A stretch of DNA of 64,000 nucleotides from Methanofollis formosanus. GTDB taxonomy: Archaea > Halobacteriota > Methanomicrobia > Methanomicrobiales > Methanofollaceae. The stretch spans positions 1,308,789 through 1,372,788 of the forward strand of contig NZ_CP037968.1 of NCBI RefSeq assembly GCF_019633745.1. The letters run 5' to 3'. This document shows positions 45,501-55,864 of this stretch, in pieces. A model generated the notes under the pieces. That model did no database searches. It saw only the letters and a list, made by a program, of their open reading frames with translations, and was not told the origin of the DNA. The position numbers and the translations under genes are program-made. Every line of letters starts with the position of its first letter. Position 1 is the stretch's first letter.

Positions 45501-46472
45501 GTGGCCGCCGTCGAGCTTTGCGGTGCTGTTCTCGGGCAGGTAGTAGGTGACCGCGTTCGGTCCGAAACAGGAGTAGTTCACCAGGAACCCGGCATAGAGC
45601 CCGCCCTCCTCTTTGATCGTCGTCTTGATCAGGTCGTTGTCGAGGGGACCGGCACGCGGCGGAAGGAAGGTGACGTTCTGCACCTGCATCACCGGCGCAA
45701 GGCCGGCGGGCGAGTCTGGAGAGGGGTTCGGGAGGAGGTAGGGGTCGTCGCTCTCGTTCACCGGCCCCGACCACCGGGAGAGGTAGGCCGTCGCCATGAA
45801 GGCGTTGCCGCCGTCGCAGGGCCCGGCGTCGAAGCCGTGGGTGTTCTTCATGTTGTTCTCAGAGAGGTCCCAGCTGCCGAACCCGTCGGTGAGGAGCGCG
45901 GACTCCAGGGAGCCAAGGGAGGCAAAGGTCCAGCAGGATCCGCACTTTCCCTGGTCCTTCACCGCAGTGACGCGGCCCTCGTCGGCGAGGTTGAAGTACG
46001 CCTCCGATGGCGGTTCGGCCGTCGCAGCGACAACACCGCCATCAGACCAGACCAGGGTGACGGGCGGGGGGACGAGTCCGGTGAGCGGGGGGAGGATACC
46101 GTCCTCGGGAGCGACCGCACAGAGGAGCACGGGGCCGTTCGCTGCTTCCTGTTCCTCCTGATAACGGACGAACGCAGGGTTCAGGGGCGCGACCTCCAGG
46201 CCAGGGACCGCACCGGGAGTCAGAGTGCTGTCTGTGCCGGGGAAGGCGGCCGGATCATCCAGGGGGAGGATGAGGGACCGATTCAGGGGTGCGGCCTCAA
46301 GTTCAGGGGCCGCATCGGCAGTCGGAGAGTCGTCTGCCCCGGGGGAAGGGGCCGGTTCATTCGGAGAAAGGAAGAAGGACTGGTCCAGGGGGGCGGCCGC
46401 ACCGGGCATGGCAAGGAGGGCAAGCCCCACACAGACGAGCACTATCAGAATATGTCGTGATGGGGTGGTCAT
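42570..46472 (-). CDS. Secreted C1A peptidase / lectin-like / NosD / PGF-pre-PGF protein, copy 3 (longest)
   Basis: 1300 residues from ATG 46472 (MTTPSRH), the position matching copy 2. After the signal peptide the propeptide region carries three APL(N/D) motifs spaced about 34 residues (near 27, 61 and 95), where copies 1 and 2 have one. The peptidase is intact, with Cys180 in KCGSCWTF and AKNSWG later. The lectin-like domain follows. The beta-helix is extended by about four 23-residue rungs (ASNVFVFGCALTGN, ASNVIAYRCTLTGN, and so on). The PGF-pre-PGF domain is more divergent than in copies 1 and 2, and the tail ends in ALRRRR. TTTATAAA at 46487-46494 (read on the minus strand) could serve as a TATA box giving a nearly leaderless message. 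Confidence 0.92.
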   Translation of the reverse strand: MTTPSRHILIVLVCVGLALLAMPGAAAPLDQSFFLSPNEPAPSPGADDSPTADAAPELEAAPLNRSLILPLDDPAAFPGTDSTLTPGAVPGLEVAPLNPAFVRYQEEQEAANGPVLLCAVAPEDGILPPLTGLVPPPVTLVWSDGGVVAATAEPPSEAYFNLADEGRVTAVKDQGKCGSCWTFASLGSLESALLTDGFGSWDLSENNMKNTHGFDAGPCDGGNAFMATAYLSRWSGPVNESDDPYLLPNPSPDSPAGLAPVMQVQNVTFLPPRAGPLDNDLIKTTIKEEGGLYAGFLVNYSCFGPNAVTYYLPENSTAKLDGGHGVLLVGWDDAYPAANFVETPPGDGAFIAKNSWGTSVGDDGYFYISYYDRSVGRFKNPAREYIGDAGAAATVLFTGEPLGTDDHLYQYDPLGSTQSIGTSTTMYGANLFTVEHYEVLHAVSFYTREPGTAYEVRASSLDGGLPYQTSSAHGTMALPGYHTVPLDTPMPLVPGQNFSVAIRVASPSDTHPLAVEMPIEDYSSNATAQPGESFVSLDGMEWADLTDFFPDTNLCVKAFTRDPISVPADYATIQAAVDAALPGQMVFIEDGTYTENVVIDKPLALVGSRDAVIDGGDATALSLTASNVTLRGFSITGGDDGVQVAGNDTTFVDLHLSGCGGDGIEVEGASKTFIADTEILDGMHNGIKVNNASNVFVFGCALTGNGGNGMSVDDASNVIAYRCTLTGNDENGMRTDDAAEVIVLQCTLAENDDNGMWAVDTADLSVYNSNVSVNHDNGVEVSGSNWTVFVGVNVAANGESGIALSSADAFMVTRCTATGNAEAGIALNYVKNGGISQNTMAGNRWNLFFAPSDGAEDTVMIDETNTVDGKPVYVWNDRHDEAVPTDAGMVYLMGCRNVTAADLTLSGNFMGLYLYNSTDITVRNVLASGNDAGAYCRYVDNLSVDASAMVANGFAGFVSQNCTALEVTGSRIADNIVGAIVVADDPADTLFWRNSFVNNSAGHLGAMGEVTLNTTAPVAYRYNGTYYSRALGNYWDDYAGTDTDGDGVGETPYAARNIFTLTSVNDTCPLVEPEDRYVLGAPRNDGRDDWGGIGAAGDLNAGATTSMQFEGSAVTEITLTAAKRIDGIMVTVARATDGPDDLDKPVYQYLTATLTYVGDDAIAEAVFTFDVPTAWLKAQGLSPAEVALWRYHDGTWIELPTEIVREESGSIVYHATSPGFSYFAVAAGRTIEPVPTVPSTEPGAIPVNATAEKPAVSETPVPAVTTTTANPTPTTPAQSPLPWWSAVLAAGGALALRRRR

Positions 46473-46655
46473 GGCTCTCATCTTCTTTATAAACGGGACA
46501 TATGGGGAAAAAAGGATATGAATTGTCCGGTTTGGAGTTTGAATAATAGATTTGTGATAAATTACAAGTTAACAGATCGTTTGAAAAAGGAAATCTCGAT
46601 ATATCAGAACAGGTGGATGCATGACGCCTCTTCCCGGGACCGGGGATCAAAAAAG

Positions 46656-46705
46656 TCCGGGTTGAATCGGGCATGATGCGGGAGCACCTCTCATGCATCC
46701 GGGGG
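46656..46705 (-). repeat. Partial hairpin element (copy 13)
   Basis: GAATCGGGCATGA on the plus strand matches the right flank of the element, followed by CACCTCTCATGCATCC where the stem and left flank would be. It is diverged and adjoins array C. Confidence 0.45.
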
Positions 46706-46734
46706 GTGCAACCCCCGAGGGGGCGGCATGGTTT

Positions 46735-48225
46735 GATCATGACGCCGTCCTGTTTTCATGACCCCGAAGATTGAACCGGACGGGAGAGAGCACACTACTT
46801 CATCGCCGTCCCCCGCCCTATCCTCTCGCGAAACGGCAGAACAGATCCAATGAAGGTGGGACGGCATGATCTGATCACGATGCCGTTTCGTTGTCATGAC
46901 CCCGAAGATAGGAGCGGACGGGAGAAGGTCGATCTTTGTTGCCGTCCCCCGTCCTATCCTCTCGCGAGACGGCAGGAAAGATCCGATGATGAGGGGACGG
47001 CATGGTTTGATCATGACGCTGTCCTGTTTTCATGACCCCCAAGATTGAACCGGACGGGAGAGAGCACACTACTTCATCGCCGTCCCCCGTCCTATCCTCT
47101 CGCGAGACGGCAGAACAGATCCGGTGAAGGTGGGACGGCGTGGTTTGATCATGACGCTATCCTGTTTTCATGACCCCGAAGATAGGAGCGGACGGGAGAA
47201 GGTCGATCTTTGTTGCCGTCCCCCGTCCTATCCTCTCGCGAGACGGCAGGAAAGATCCGATGATGAGGGGACGGCGTGATCTGATCACGACGCTGTTTCG
47301 TTGTCATGACCCCGAAGATTGAACCAAACGGGAGAGAGCACACTACTTCATCGCCGTCCCCCGCTCTATCCTCTCGCGAAACGGCAGGAAAGATCCGATG
47401 ATGAGGGGACGGCGTGATCCGATCACGACGCCTTCCCGTTAACATGACCCCGAAGATAGGAGCGGACGGGAGAAGGTCGATCTTTGTTGCCGTCCCCCGT
47501 CCTATCCTCTCGCGAGATGGCAGGAAAGATCCGATGATGAGGGGACGGCGTGATCTGATCACGACGCCGTTTCGTTGTCATGACCCCGAAGATAGGAGCA
47601 GGACGGGAGAAGGTCGATCTTTGTTGCCGTCCCCCGTCCTATCCTCTCGCGAGACGGCAGGAAAGATCCGATGATGAGGGGACGGCGTGATCTGATCACG
47701 ACGCTGTTTCGTTGTCATGACCCCGAAGATAGGAGCGGACGGGAGAAGGTCGATCTTTGTTGCCGTCCCCCGCTCTATCCTCTCGCGAGACGGCAGGAAA
47801 GATCCGATGATGAGGGGACGGCATGGTTTGATCATCATGACGCCGTCCCGTTAACATGACCCCGAAGATTGAACCGGACGGGAGAGAGCACACTACTTCA
47901 TCGCCGTCCCCCCCCCTATCCTCTCGCGAGACGGCAGAACAGATCCGGCGAAGGTGGGACGGCATGGTTTGATCATGACGCCGTTTCGTTAACATGACCC
48001 CGAAGATAGGAGCGGACGGGGAAGGGCTGATCATTCTTCAACAGGAACCACGCGTGATGCCGTCCCCCGTCCTATCCTCTCGCGAGACGGCAGAACAGAT
48101 CCGGTGAAGGTCGGACGGCATGGTTTGATCATGACGCCGTCCCGTTAACATGACCCCGAAGATAGGAGCGGACGGGAGAAGGTCGATCTTTGTTGCCGTC
48201 CCCCGATCTATCCTCTCGCACAATG
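46735..48225 (+). repeat. Tandem array C, 11 units of about 137 bp
   Basis: The landmark CATGACCCC(G/C)AAGAT begins at 46757, 46895, 47031, 47169, 47305, 47443, 47579, 47716, 47855, 47993 and 48149. Spacings are 136-139, except the last, which is 156. Units alternate between two subtypes (AGGAGCGGACGGG with GATCTTTGTTGCC, and TGAACCGGACGGG with CACACTACTTCATC). Each has GGGACGGC...GCCGTCCC and a TCTCGCGAGA palindrome. Confidence 0.9.
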
Positions 48226-48341
48226 ACAGAGAAGATTCAGTGATCGGTGCAAGATTACAGGAAAGATCCTGCGGTGGGGGCGGCACTTGAGCACTGTCCT
48301 CCGAGTGCGCTGTCGCGATTGAGAGAAGTTCTCTGAACTCT

Positions 48342-48392
48342 GTTCAATCGCGTATGCTCAAGCCAGAGGTTCATGCCGAATTCTCCACGGCC
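48342..48392 (+). repeat. Hairpin element copy 14
   Basis: GTTCAATCGCGTATGCT, then CAAGCCAGAGGTTCATG, where the stem is weakened (CAAGCC/GGTTCA), then CCGAATTCTCCACGGCC and an A-run. It ends 11 bases from the SAH hydrolase stop codon. Confidence 0.65.
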
Positions 48393-48403
48393 GAAAAAAA
48401 AGA

Positions 48404-49630
48404 TTATGTCCCGATATCCCAGGCCGAGAGATAGGTCTTCTGCTCCTCGGTCAGGGCATCGATCGCGATCCCGAGGGCGGCGAGTTTGCGCGTCGCCACC
48501 TCTTCGTCGATGGCGTTGGGGACGTCGTAGACGCCCGGCGCCAGGTCCTTCCCGTGCTCGACCATATAGAGGGCGGAGAGCGCCTGGAGCGCGAAGGAGA
48601 GGTCCATCACCTCGATCGGATGACCCATCCCCTTCGGCGTGGCGAGGTTGACCAGGCGGCCCTGGGCCAGGACATGGACCTTCTTCTCGGCCAGCACGTA
48701 GGTGTCGATGCCGTCCCGGCGCTCGACCGCGTCGGCGTGCTCCTCGAGCCATGCCACGTCGATCTCCACGTTGAAGTGGCCGGCATTGGAGAGGATCGCC
48801 CCGTCACGGAGGAGCGGGAAGTGCTGTGCAGTGACGACCGAGGTGTTCCCGGTGGTGGTGATGAAGATCTCGCCGACCTTCGCCGCCTCGTCCATCGGCA
48901 TCACGTCGAAGCCCTCCATATGGGCCTCGAGTGCCCGCCTGGGATCAACCTCGGTGACGACGACCCGCGTACCCATGCCGCGGGCCTTCCTGGCGACGCC
49001 GCGCCCGCAGTAGCCGAACCCGGCCACCACCAGCACCTTGCCGGCGATGAGGGCGTTGGTCGTGGCCATGATCGCCGTCAGCGAACTCTCGCCGGTCCCG
49101 TGGACATTGTCGAAGTGCCGCTTCATGGGGGTGTCGTTCACCGCGACCACCGGGAACTTCAGGGCACCCTCGGCCGCCATCGACCGGAGACGGTGGATCC
49201 CGGTCGTCGTCTCCTCGCACCCGCCGACGACATCCTTGAGGACGTCCTGCCGGTGGGTGTGGAGTTCGTGGATCAGGTCCATCCCGTCGTCGATGGTGAT
49301 CGAGGGGCGGGCGTCGAGGACCCGGTTGATCGCCGCGTAGTACTCGTCGTTCGAGCACGCCCGCTTCGCATAGCAGTGGACGCCCGGCACCTTGCCAAGG
49401 GCCGAGGCCACGTCGTCCTGGGTGGAGAGGGGGTTGCATCCGGTGATATACACCTCGGCCCCGCCGGCCGCCAGGGTCTCGACGAGCACCGCGGTCTTGG
49501 CCTCCACATGGAGGGCCATGCCGATGGTCACGCCGGCGAGGGGCTTCGTCTCCTCGAATTCCTTTCTGATGCTGCCGAGCACCGGCATGTACTGCCTGGC
49601 CCAGTCCATCTTCTGCTGACCTGTCTTCAT
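48404..49630 (-). CDS. ahcY: S-adenosylhomocysteinase / S-inosylhomocysteinase
   Basis: A 408-residue NAD-dependent hydrolase that removes the methylation product. Seen are [16 protein letters not shown], the substrate segment HGTGESS, the NAD-binding [35 protein letters not shown] and [16 protein letters not shown]. In methanogens a homologue was shown to prefer S-inosylhomocysteine made by a deaminase, so that substrate is possible here. The length is typical of the archaeal form without the C-terminal Tyr tail of eukaryotes. It stands alone, with array C behind it. Confidence 0.95.
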   Translation of the reverse strand: MKTGQQKMDWARQYMPVLGSIRKEFEETKPLAGVTIGMALHVEAKTAVLVETLAAGGAEVYITGCNPLSTQDDVASALGKVPGVHCYAKRACSNDEYYAAINRVLDARPSITIDDGMDLIHELHTHRQDVLKDVVGGCEETTTGIHRLRSMAAEGALKFPVVAVNDTPMKRHFDNVHGTGESSLTAIMATTNALIAGKVLVVAGFGYCGRGVARKARGMGTRVVVTEVDPRRALEAHMEGFDVMPMDEAAKVGEIFITTTGNTSVVTAQHFPLLRDGAILSNAGHFNVEIDVAWLEEHADAVERRDGIDTYVLAEKKVHVLAQGRLVNLATPKGMGHPIEVMDLSFALQALSALYMVEHGKDLAPGVYDVPNAIDEEVATRKLAALGIAIDALTEEQKTYLSAWDIGT

Positions 49631-49742
49631 ATTTTCACCAGAGCCTCGTGTCCATCTCTATTACGCGGCCCAGGCCATAAAAAGTATGAAGTCGTGCTGC
49701 GGCCCCGCGTCCACAACGCTCATGCCCGGAGCGGTCAGACGT

Positions 49743-50555
<813 letters not shown>

Positions 50556-52155
50556 GGTCGAGTTCGAGCGCCGCCACCGGGTGCTCGAGGGAGAAGGCGG
50601 TGAGCACGTCGGGATAGATCTCACCAAAGACCCCTACTCTTTTTCCGTCCACCAGGACGTCGCCGCGCCGGCCGTCGATGAAGGCCGGATCTTTTGACTC
50701 GGCGAACTCGGCCGCCACGCCGCACTCGCGGCAGAGGGTCTCCATCATGGCGTAGGCCTCGGAGAAGTCGGCGCCCGGATGGATGGAGACCGCGGCGACG
50801 GTCTGCGTGGTGTGGGTCCCGCGGATCACGTCGCCGGTCGCAAAGACCCGCTGCGGGAGTTCGCGGTGGCAGTTGATCTCCAGGATCTCCATGAGGAGCG
50901 GGAGGATCTCGGTCCGCACTACGGTCTGCTCTTCTGAGATCGGTTTGGCGACCCTGAGCACCTCGGGCGAGGGCTCGCGCCGCATCTGCTCGTACAGCAC
51001 CCGCTCGCTCGTGAGGGTGAAGGGCATCACCTCCAGGTAGCCCATGCCGGTGAAGATCGAGCGGATCTCGCGCTGGAGGACGGCGATGGGATGCTCCTGG
51101 CCGGTGGTGAAGGTCGGCGGGAGGGCGGCCTCGAAGGTGTCGAAGCCGTACGCGACGGCGACGTCCTCGAAGATGTCCCAGTCGTGCATGATGTCGGCAC
51201 GGTACGCCGGGACAAGCACCCGCACCTTTCCATCTGGCAGGGCCTCGGCACCGAAGCGCATCTTACGCAGGAGCGCCGCCATTTCGTCGGCCGTGAGGTC
51301 GATCCCGAGGAGGCGGACGCACTCGGCCGCGCTCACGACCCGCTCTGCGGGGGAAAGGTCGGGGTACGGCGTGCCGTCGATCTCGACGCTCTCGATGGTC
51401 GCCCCGGTCTCGGCGAGCGCGGTGCAGATGATGTTGGCCGCCATCCGTACCGCCCGCTCGTCGGTGCCGGTGCAGTCGAGGAGGATGTTCCTGGTGCCGG
51501 TGGTGACGCGGGTCAGTTCGCCGTTGATGATCGGCGGGAAGGAGAGCACCTGATCGTTTGCGTCGACGATGAGCGGAAAGCGCTCGAACTCCTCGACCAG
51601 ACGGGCATAGTCCCGGCCCTTCGGGTGCTCGGCAAGGATCTCCTCCATCGAGAGTTCGTCCTCGAAGTCGAGCGGGACGAACCGCCGGTCCCGCGGCGAG
51701 GCGAGGTACCGGAAGGGCGGGGTGACGGTGTCCATGTCGTGGACCCCGATCGCCACCTTTCGCCGGCCGCGGCCCAGGGCCCAGTGCAGAGACTCCTGGA
51801 GAGCCATCAGGCTCTCGATCCCGGCTTCGTCAAGATTGACATTCCTGATCACGGCCGAACCGAGGTGCGGGCGGATGGAGGCGAGGGCCGGGTCGACGGA
51901 GAAGGCGATCCCCGAGGGGGTGACCTCGTACTCGGGCAGTCCTTCCTCGATCCCCAGGTATCCCCGCATCGCTCTTGCCACGCCTTCGGTCGAGTACAGG
52001 TCGACGCGGTCGGGGAAGAACTCCACATCGACGTGGTCGTCGAAGGTGCGCTCGATATCCGAGCCGATGAGGGGCATGCGTTCGAGGATGGTCTCTTTAT
52101 CGGTACCGACAAGCCGTTCCAGATATTCGTAGTTGAGGGTGATGACTGCCATGAC

Positions 52156-53589
52156 TCACTCCTGCCTCCTGATCGCCGGGCTCTCCCTGAGCCACTCGAT
52201 GTCGCTGCGGTAGAGCTGCCTGAGGTCTTTGAGGCCGAGCCGGAGCATCGCGATCCGGCTGATCCCGAGCCCCCACGCGAGGACCGGGGTCTCGATCCCC
52301 CACGGGGCGGTGACCTCCTGCCTGAAGATCCCGGCGCCGCCGAGTTCGACCCAGCCCAGGCCGTCGACCCAGACCTCGGGCTCGACCGAGGGTTCGGTGT
52401 ACGGGAAGTAGCCCGGCCTGAACCGCACCTCGTCAAAGCCCATCCTGTTGTAGAACTCCTTGAGGAACCCGAGGAGGTGCCTGAACGAGACCCCGTCGTC
52501 CATGACGATCCCTTCCAGCTGCTCGAACTCGGGCAGGTGGGTGGGGTCGATCGCCTCGCGCCGGTACACCCGGCCGAGGGCGAAGGCCTTGACCGGGGGT
52601 TTGGGGTGGGAGATGAGGTACTGGACCGAGAGCGGGGTGGTGTGGGTGCGGAGCACGCATTTCTGCGCCACTTCCTCGTCCCAGACGCCGCCCCACCCGG
52701 TCGAGGTGGTCTCGCCGCCGCAAAGGTGCATGTCGCGGACCCGTTCCCATCCTTCGGGCATCGGTTCGGTTTGGTCCAGGTAGAAGGTGTCCTGCATCTC
52801 GCGGGCCGGGTGGTCCTGGGGCTGGAAAAGGGCGTCGAAGTCCCAGAAAGCACTCTGCACGATCTCGCCCTGCATCTCCACAAAGCCCATGTCCAGGAGC
52901 ACCCGCTTCACCTCGTCGATGATCCGCTGGTACGGATGAACCTTGCCCGGGTACACGCGCTTCGGCGGGGTCTCCAGGCTGTACCGCCTGAGTTTTGCCT
53001 CGCGCCACGACCCGGTGATGATCTCTTCCCTGGAGAGCGTGCCGGTCTCCTCGACTAGGTCGAGCCCGGCCTCGACGAGGGCCCGGCCTGCGGGGGTGAT
53101 CGCGACACGGTACGAGACCGCCTCGTGCTCTTCGACGAGGTTGCGCTTGAGCAGGTCGGCGATGCCCGACATCCCGTCCTTCGGGTCGACGAGGGCGATC
53201 TCGTCCTCGCCCGCCGGGGCCTCGCCGGTCTTCTCGGCAACGCCCTTCGTGATCGCGACCCAGCCTTTCTTCCTGAGCCACCCGATCCCGATACGCGAGA
53301 GCGGGTGGGCCTGGAGGTCCTTCATCGAGATCGCGTCCGCAAAACTCTCGTAGATCTGGCGCTCAGGGAGGCCGTGCTCCCGGTACTCCTCGCCCTCGGG
53401 GGTGAGGGTGTAGGTCGTCGTGCTCAGCCGCTCGACCGCTGCAAGCCCGTGCTCGGCGCAGAGGTTGGCATACTGGACAGCCGCCTCCTCCGTCGTCTCG
53501 AGGGCCGCGGCAAGGTCGCCGGCCCCGGCCTCGCCGAGCGGGGCAAGGGCGACGAGGAGTTTCTTCTCATTCAAGGTGAGGTCAGCCAT
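52156..53589 (-). CDS. pheS: Phenylalanyl-tRNA synthetase alpha subunit
   Basis: 477 residues from ATG 53589; the frame is open upstream but only inside trpS. An N-terminal winged-helix tRNA-binding part (LTLNEKKLLVALAPLGEAG) precedes the class II core: motif 2 region FALGRVYRREAIDPTHLPEF and motif 3 region ETPVLAWGLGISRIAMLRLG, with QDHPAREMQDTFYL for substrate binding. Its start codon overlaps the trpS stop by one base (TAATG), so they are translationally coupled. Confidence 0.95.
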   Translation of the reverse strand: MADLTLNEKKLLVALAPLGEAGAGDLAAALETTEEAAVQYANLCAEHGLAAVERLSTTTYTLTPEGEEYREHGLPERQIYESFADAISMKDLQAHPLSRIGIGWLRKKGWVAITKGVAEKTGEAPAGEDEIALVDPKDGMSGIADLLKRNLVEEHEAVSYRVAITPAGRALVEAGLDLVEETGTLSREEIITGSWREAKLRRYSLETPPKRVYPGKVHPYQRIIDEVKRVLLDMGFVEMQGEIVQSAFWDFDALFQPQDHPAREMQDTFYLDQTEPMPEGWERVRDMHLCGGETTSTGWGGVWDEEVAQKCVLRTHTTPLSVQYLISHPKPPVKAFALGRVYRREAIDPTHLPEFEQLEGIVMDDGVSFRHLLGFLKEFYNRMGFDEVRFRPGYFPYTEPSVEPEVWVDGLGWVELGGAGIFRQEVTAPWGIETPVLAWGLGISRIAMLRLGLKDLRQLYRSDIEWLRESPAIRRQE

Positions 53590-54842
53590 TATCCTTCCAC
53601 CAGGTGTGCTGTTTCGTCCATCTTCTCCCTGAAGTCTTTCAGGAATTCCTTCGTCCGTGCAAGCGTCTCCTTCTTGCAGGTGCCGCACATCAGTTCGCCG
53701 TCCCGGCACCGGCGACAGATCTCGACGAGTTCCTCATCGTCGGGAGCCATATGGAAGAGGTTGAGCAGATAGACCGGACACTTCTCGGGCTCGCCGCCGA
53801 GTTTCTTCTGCTCCTCCAGAGTCGTCCGCCCGCCGGTGAGCGCCCCCATCACCTTCTTCTTGAGGTCTTTGTCGCTCTCCCAGAAGGAGATGAAACTCTC
53901 CGGGACGCTCGAGGACATCTTGCCGCCCTGCAGACCGGGCATGAAGGTGTGGTAGGTCGCGGAGGGGAGGAAGAACCCGAACCCGCCGTGCTCCATCTCG
54001 ATCCCGCGCACCCGCGCCTCGACCCCGGCAAGGTCGGCGCCCGGGATGTCCACATGGGCCTCGTACCGCTTCGAGCCCGGATACGCGGCGTGGACGGCGT
54101 CGATCGCAGCCGCGGGGGCGTTCTTGCTCCGGACGCTGACGTATCCCTCCCGCTGCTCCACGGTGAAGAGCCGGAGTTTGTAGGCGACGTCGCGCGTCAG
54201 TCTGATGTGGGGGTCCTGGTCGATCCCGACCGGCACGACCGTCGGGGCCGGACCGCCGTCGAGTTGCGGGTACAGGATGTCGCCGACCTGGGTGGCGACG
54301 CTCATCGCATGGGCAAGGGCCGTCTCCTGGCTGAAACCGTAGATCGCCGAGAGCTCGGAGAAGTTGATCTTGATGGCCGCCTCGAATGCGAGGTCTTTGA
54401 GAGCGGTGTTCTCGCTCTGGTAGTAGGTGTGCCCCTCGTACCCGAGGGCATACAGGCACGCGAGATATTCGCGCCCGTACTCCTTGCACTGCCGCCAGGA
54501 GAGCCCCCGCACCGCGTGAGCCTCACGGTCGGCGACGCCGATGTACCCGGTGCCGCCCTGGGCGACGTGCCAGGCCACCTCTTTCATCACCATCAGGTGG
54601 CCCAGGTGCGGGTGGCCCGAGGGCATGAACCCGGTCATCACGTTGAAATGTTTCTTCTCCCTGATCGCCTCTGCGATCAGCCCATAGTCCCGGTGACCGA
54701 CGACGACCCCCCTGCGCATGAAGGAGGGGACGGTCGGGAGACCGGCGGTGACGTCCTCAATCGGCTCGATGCCGAACTCGGAAAAGAGTTTCCCGACATC
54801 GATCGACTGATTGCTTGCCCATGGATTGATCCCCTGTGTCAT
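53589..54842 (-). CDS. trpS: Tryptophanyl-tRNA synthetase
   Basis: A 417-residue class I synthetase of archaeal/eukaryal type. The HIGH-like motif is in FMPSGHPHLGHLMVMK and the KMSKS-like motif is KMSSSVP. GGPAPTVVPVGIDQDPHIRL is the conserved central segment. The C-terminal CRRCRDGELMCGTCKK has four cysteines, possibly binding zinc. ATG 54842 is chosen because GTGAG lies 7 bases upstream; that ribosome site is inside the end of endA. Confidence 0.94.
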   Translation of the reverse strand: MTQGINPWASNQSIDVGKLFSEFGIEPIEDVTAGLPTVPSFMRRGVVVGHRDYGLIAEAIREKKHFNVMTGFMPSGHPHLGHLMVMKEVAWHVAQGGTGYIGVADREAHAVRGLSWRQCKEYGREYLACLYALGYEGHTYYQSENTALKDLAFEAAIKINFSELSAIYGFSQETALAHAMSVATQVGDILYPQLDGGPAPTVVPVGIDQDPHIRLTRDVAYKLRLFTVEQREGYVSVRSKNAPAAAIDAVHAAYPGSKRYEAHVDIPGADLAGVEARVRGIEMEHGGFGFFLPSATYHTFMPGLQGGKMSSSVPESFISFWESDKDLKKKVMGALTGGRTTLEEQKKLGGEPEKCPVYLLNLFHMAPDDEELVEICRRCRDGELMCGTCKKETLARTKEFLKDFREKMDETAHLVEG

Positions 54843-54850
54843 GTCGATTC

Positions 54851-55864
54851 TCACATTTTTATTCGTGCAAACTCGATATACTGGATATCGTTGTTATGTA
54901 CACTACCAAACAACATCTTCTTTTTGACACTGTGTGCCAGGCGGACCGAACGGGAGATCGCGGCCATGGTGAGGGTCGTCCCGGCCGGGAGGGCGTGGGC
55001 GAGGAGAAGCGAGTGCTTGACCCCGCCGCCGTAGACCCTGAAGTGGTGGCCGAACTTGTACCCGGTCTTGGGGGCGTAGCCGCGCCGGCGGAGGTCGGTG
55101 TACAGGACGGCCTTTTCGACGATCTCGCTGTCGGCGCCGGCGGCGACTGCCTGGTAGGCCTCGCGAGTGAGCGGAGCGCCGTTCTCGGTGAGCGTCAGCC
55201 TCTTCTCGTCCATGAGATAGAGGATCTCGGCCGGGGAGAGCATCGTCCGTTCCTGGTCGAAAGGTTTGCCGTAGCCCTCTTCCAGGAGCCAGGGGGCCGT
55301 GCCGGTCGCGACCAGGCCGGTCGGGCCGAAGGCTTCCCCGCGGGCCGTCCCCTCCCCGACAGGGTCCTCGCCCTCTGCCCCGGCAAGGTGGTCGACCTTC
55401 ACCTCATAGTAGGTGAGTTCGCCCTCGTCGTCGACGGCGGCGATGAGGTAGGTCTTTCGCATATTCCCGGCGGTCTCCACCTCGGCGGCGACACAGGCGA
55501 AGTCGACGAGGTCGCGCTCGGCGAGCACCCGCACCAGATAATATGACTGTCCCTTGCCCGGACGCTCGCCCCGCCGAAAGACCCGGAAGTCGTGCGGGCC
55601 GGTCTGCAGGGCGTAGCCCCGCTCCCGCAGATCGCGGTAGACAAGGTAGCGCCTGAAGAAGACCGGGTCCTTCGAGAGTTCCTGCAGGAGTTTCTCGAAG
55701 TCGTAGCCGGGCAGTTCTATCCGCTTGCGCACCAGGAGGTAGAGTCCTTCCTCAGGGGCGAGGCGGAGCTTCCCCTTGCCGGGCCGGCCGTAGCCCCCGC
55801 TCTCGTAGAGAGCGAGCCCGTCCTGCCCGAGCCAGAGCCAGGTACCGTCATATGTCGCCTTCAC
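54851..55864 (-). CDS. endA: tRNA-splicing endonuclease, two-domain homodimer type
   Basis: 337 residues, about twice the minimal EndA. It consists of two related halves. The C-terminal half has the catalytic triad: Tyr in HHFRVYGGG, His in VKHSLLLAH and Lys in AHSVKKKMLFG. The N-terminal half has a decayed copy (DFRVFRRGE) without the triad, as expected for the euryarchaeal alpha-2 form. It removes bulge-helix-bulge introns from tRNAs; neither tRNA in this window has one. First gene of the endA-trpS-pheS-pheT run. Confidence 0.94.
   Translation of the reverse strand: MKATYDGTWLWLGQDGLALYESGGYGRPGKGKLRLAPEEGLYLLVRKRIELPGYDFEKLLQELSKDPVFFRRYLVYRDLRERGYALQTGPHDFRVFRRGERPGKGQSYYLVRVLAERDLVDFACVAAEVETAGNMRKTYLIAAVDDEGELTYYEVKVDHLAGAEGEDPVGEGTARGEAFGPTGLVATGTAPWLLEEGYGKPFDQERTMLSPAEILYLMDEKRLTLTENGAPLTREAYQAVAAGADSEIVEKAVLYTDLRRRGYAPKTGYKFGHHFRVYGGGVKHSLLLAHALPAGTTLTMAAISRSVRLAHSVKKKMLFGSVHNNDIQYIEFARIKM

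Larger units (their letters stand above)
46473..48403. repeat. 1.9-kb non-coding region: promoter, partial hairpin, tandem array C, hairpin
   Basis: No gene is seen. 46473-46640 is AT-rich and probably holds the promoter of peptidase copy 3. A broken inverted hairpin element is at 46656-46705. Array C runs from 46735 to about 48225. Hairpin copy 14 is at 48342-48392, with an 8-A run (T on minus) before the SAH hydrolase stop. Confidence 0.7.

Noticed and set aside
46735-48225. Tandem array C as a CRISPR array (also arrays A and B)
   Set aside because: Units are about 137-157 bp and similar throughout, with no alternation of short repeats and unique spacers, and there are no cas genes nearby.
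54843-54854. GTG 54854 as the trpS start
   Set aside because: It would overlap the endA end and use up GTGAG as codons; ATG 54842 with GTGAG 7 bases upstream is better supported.
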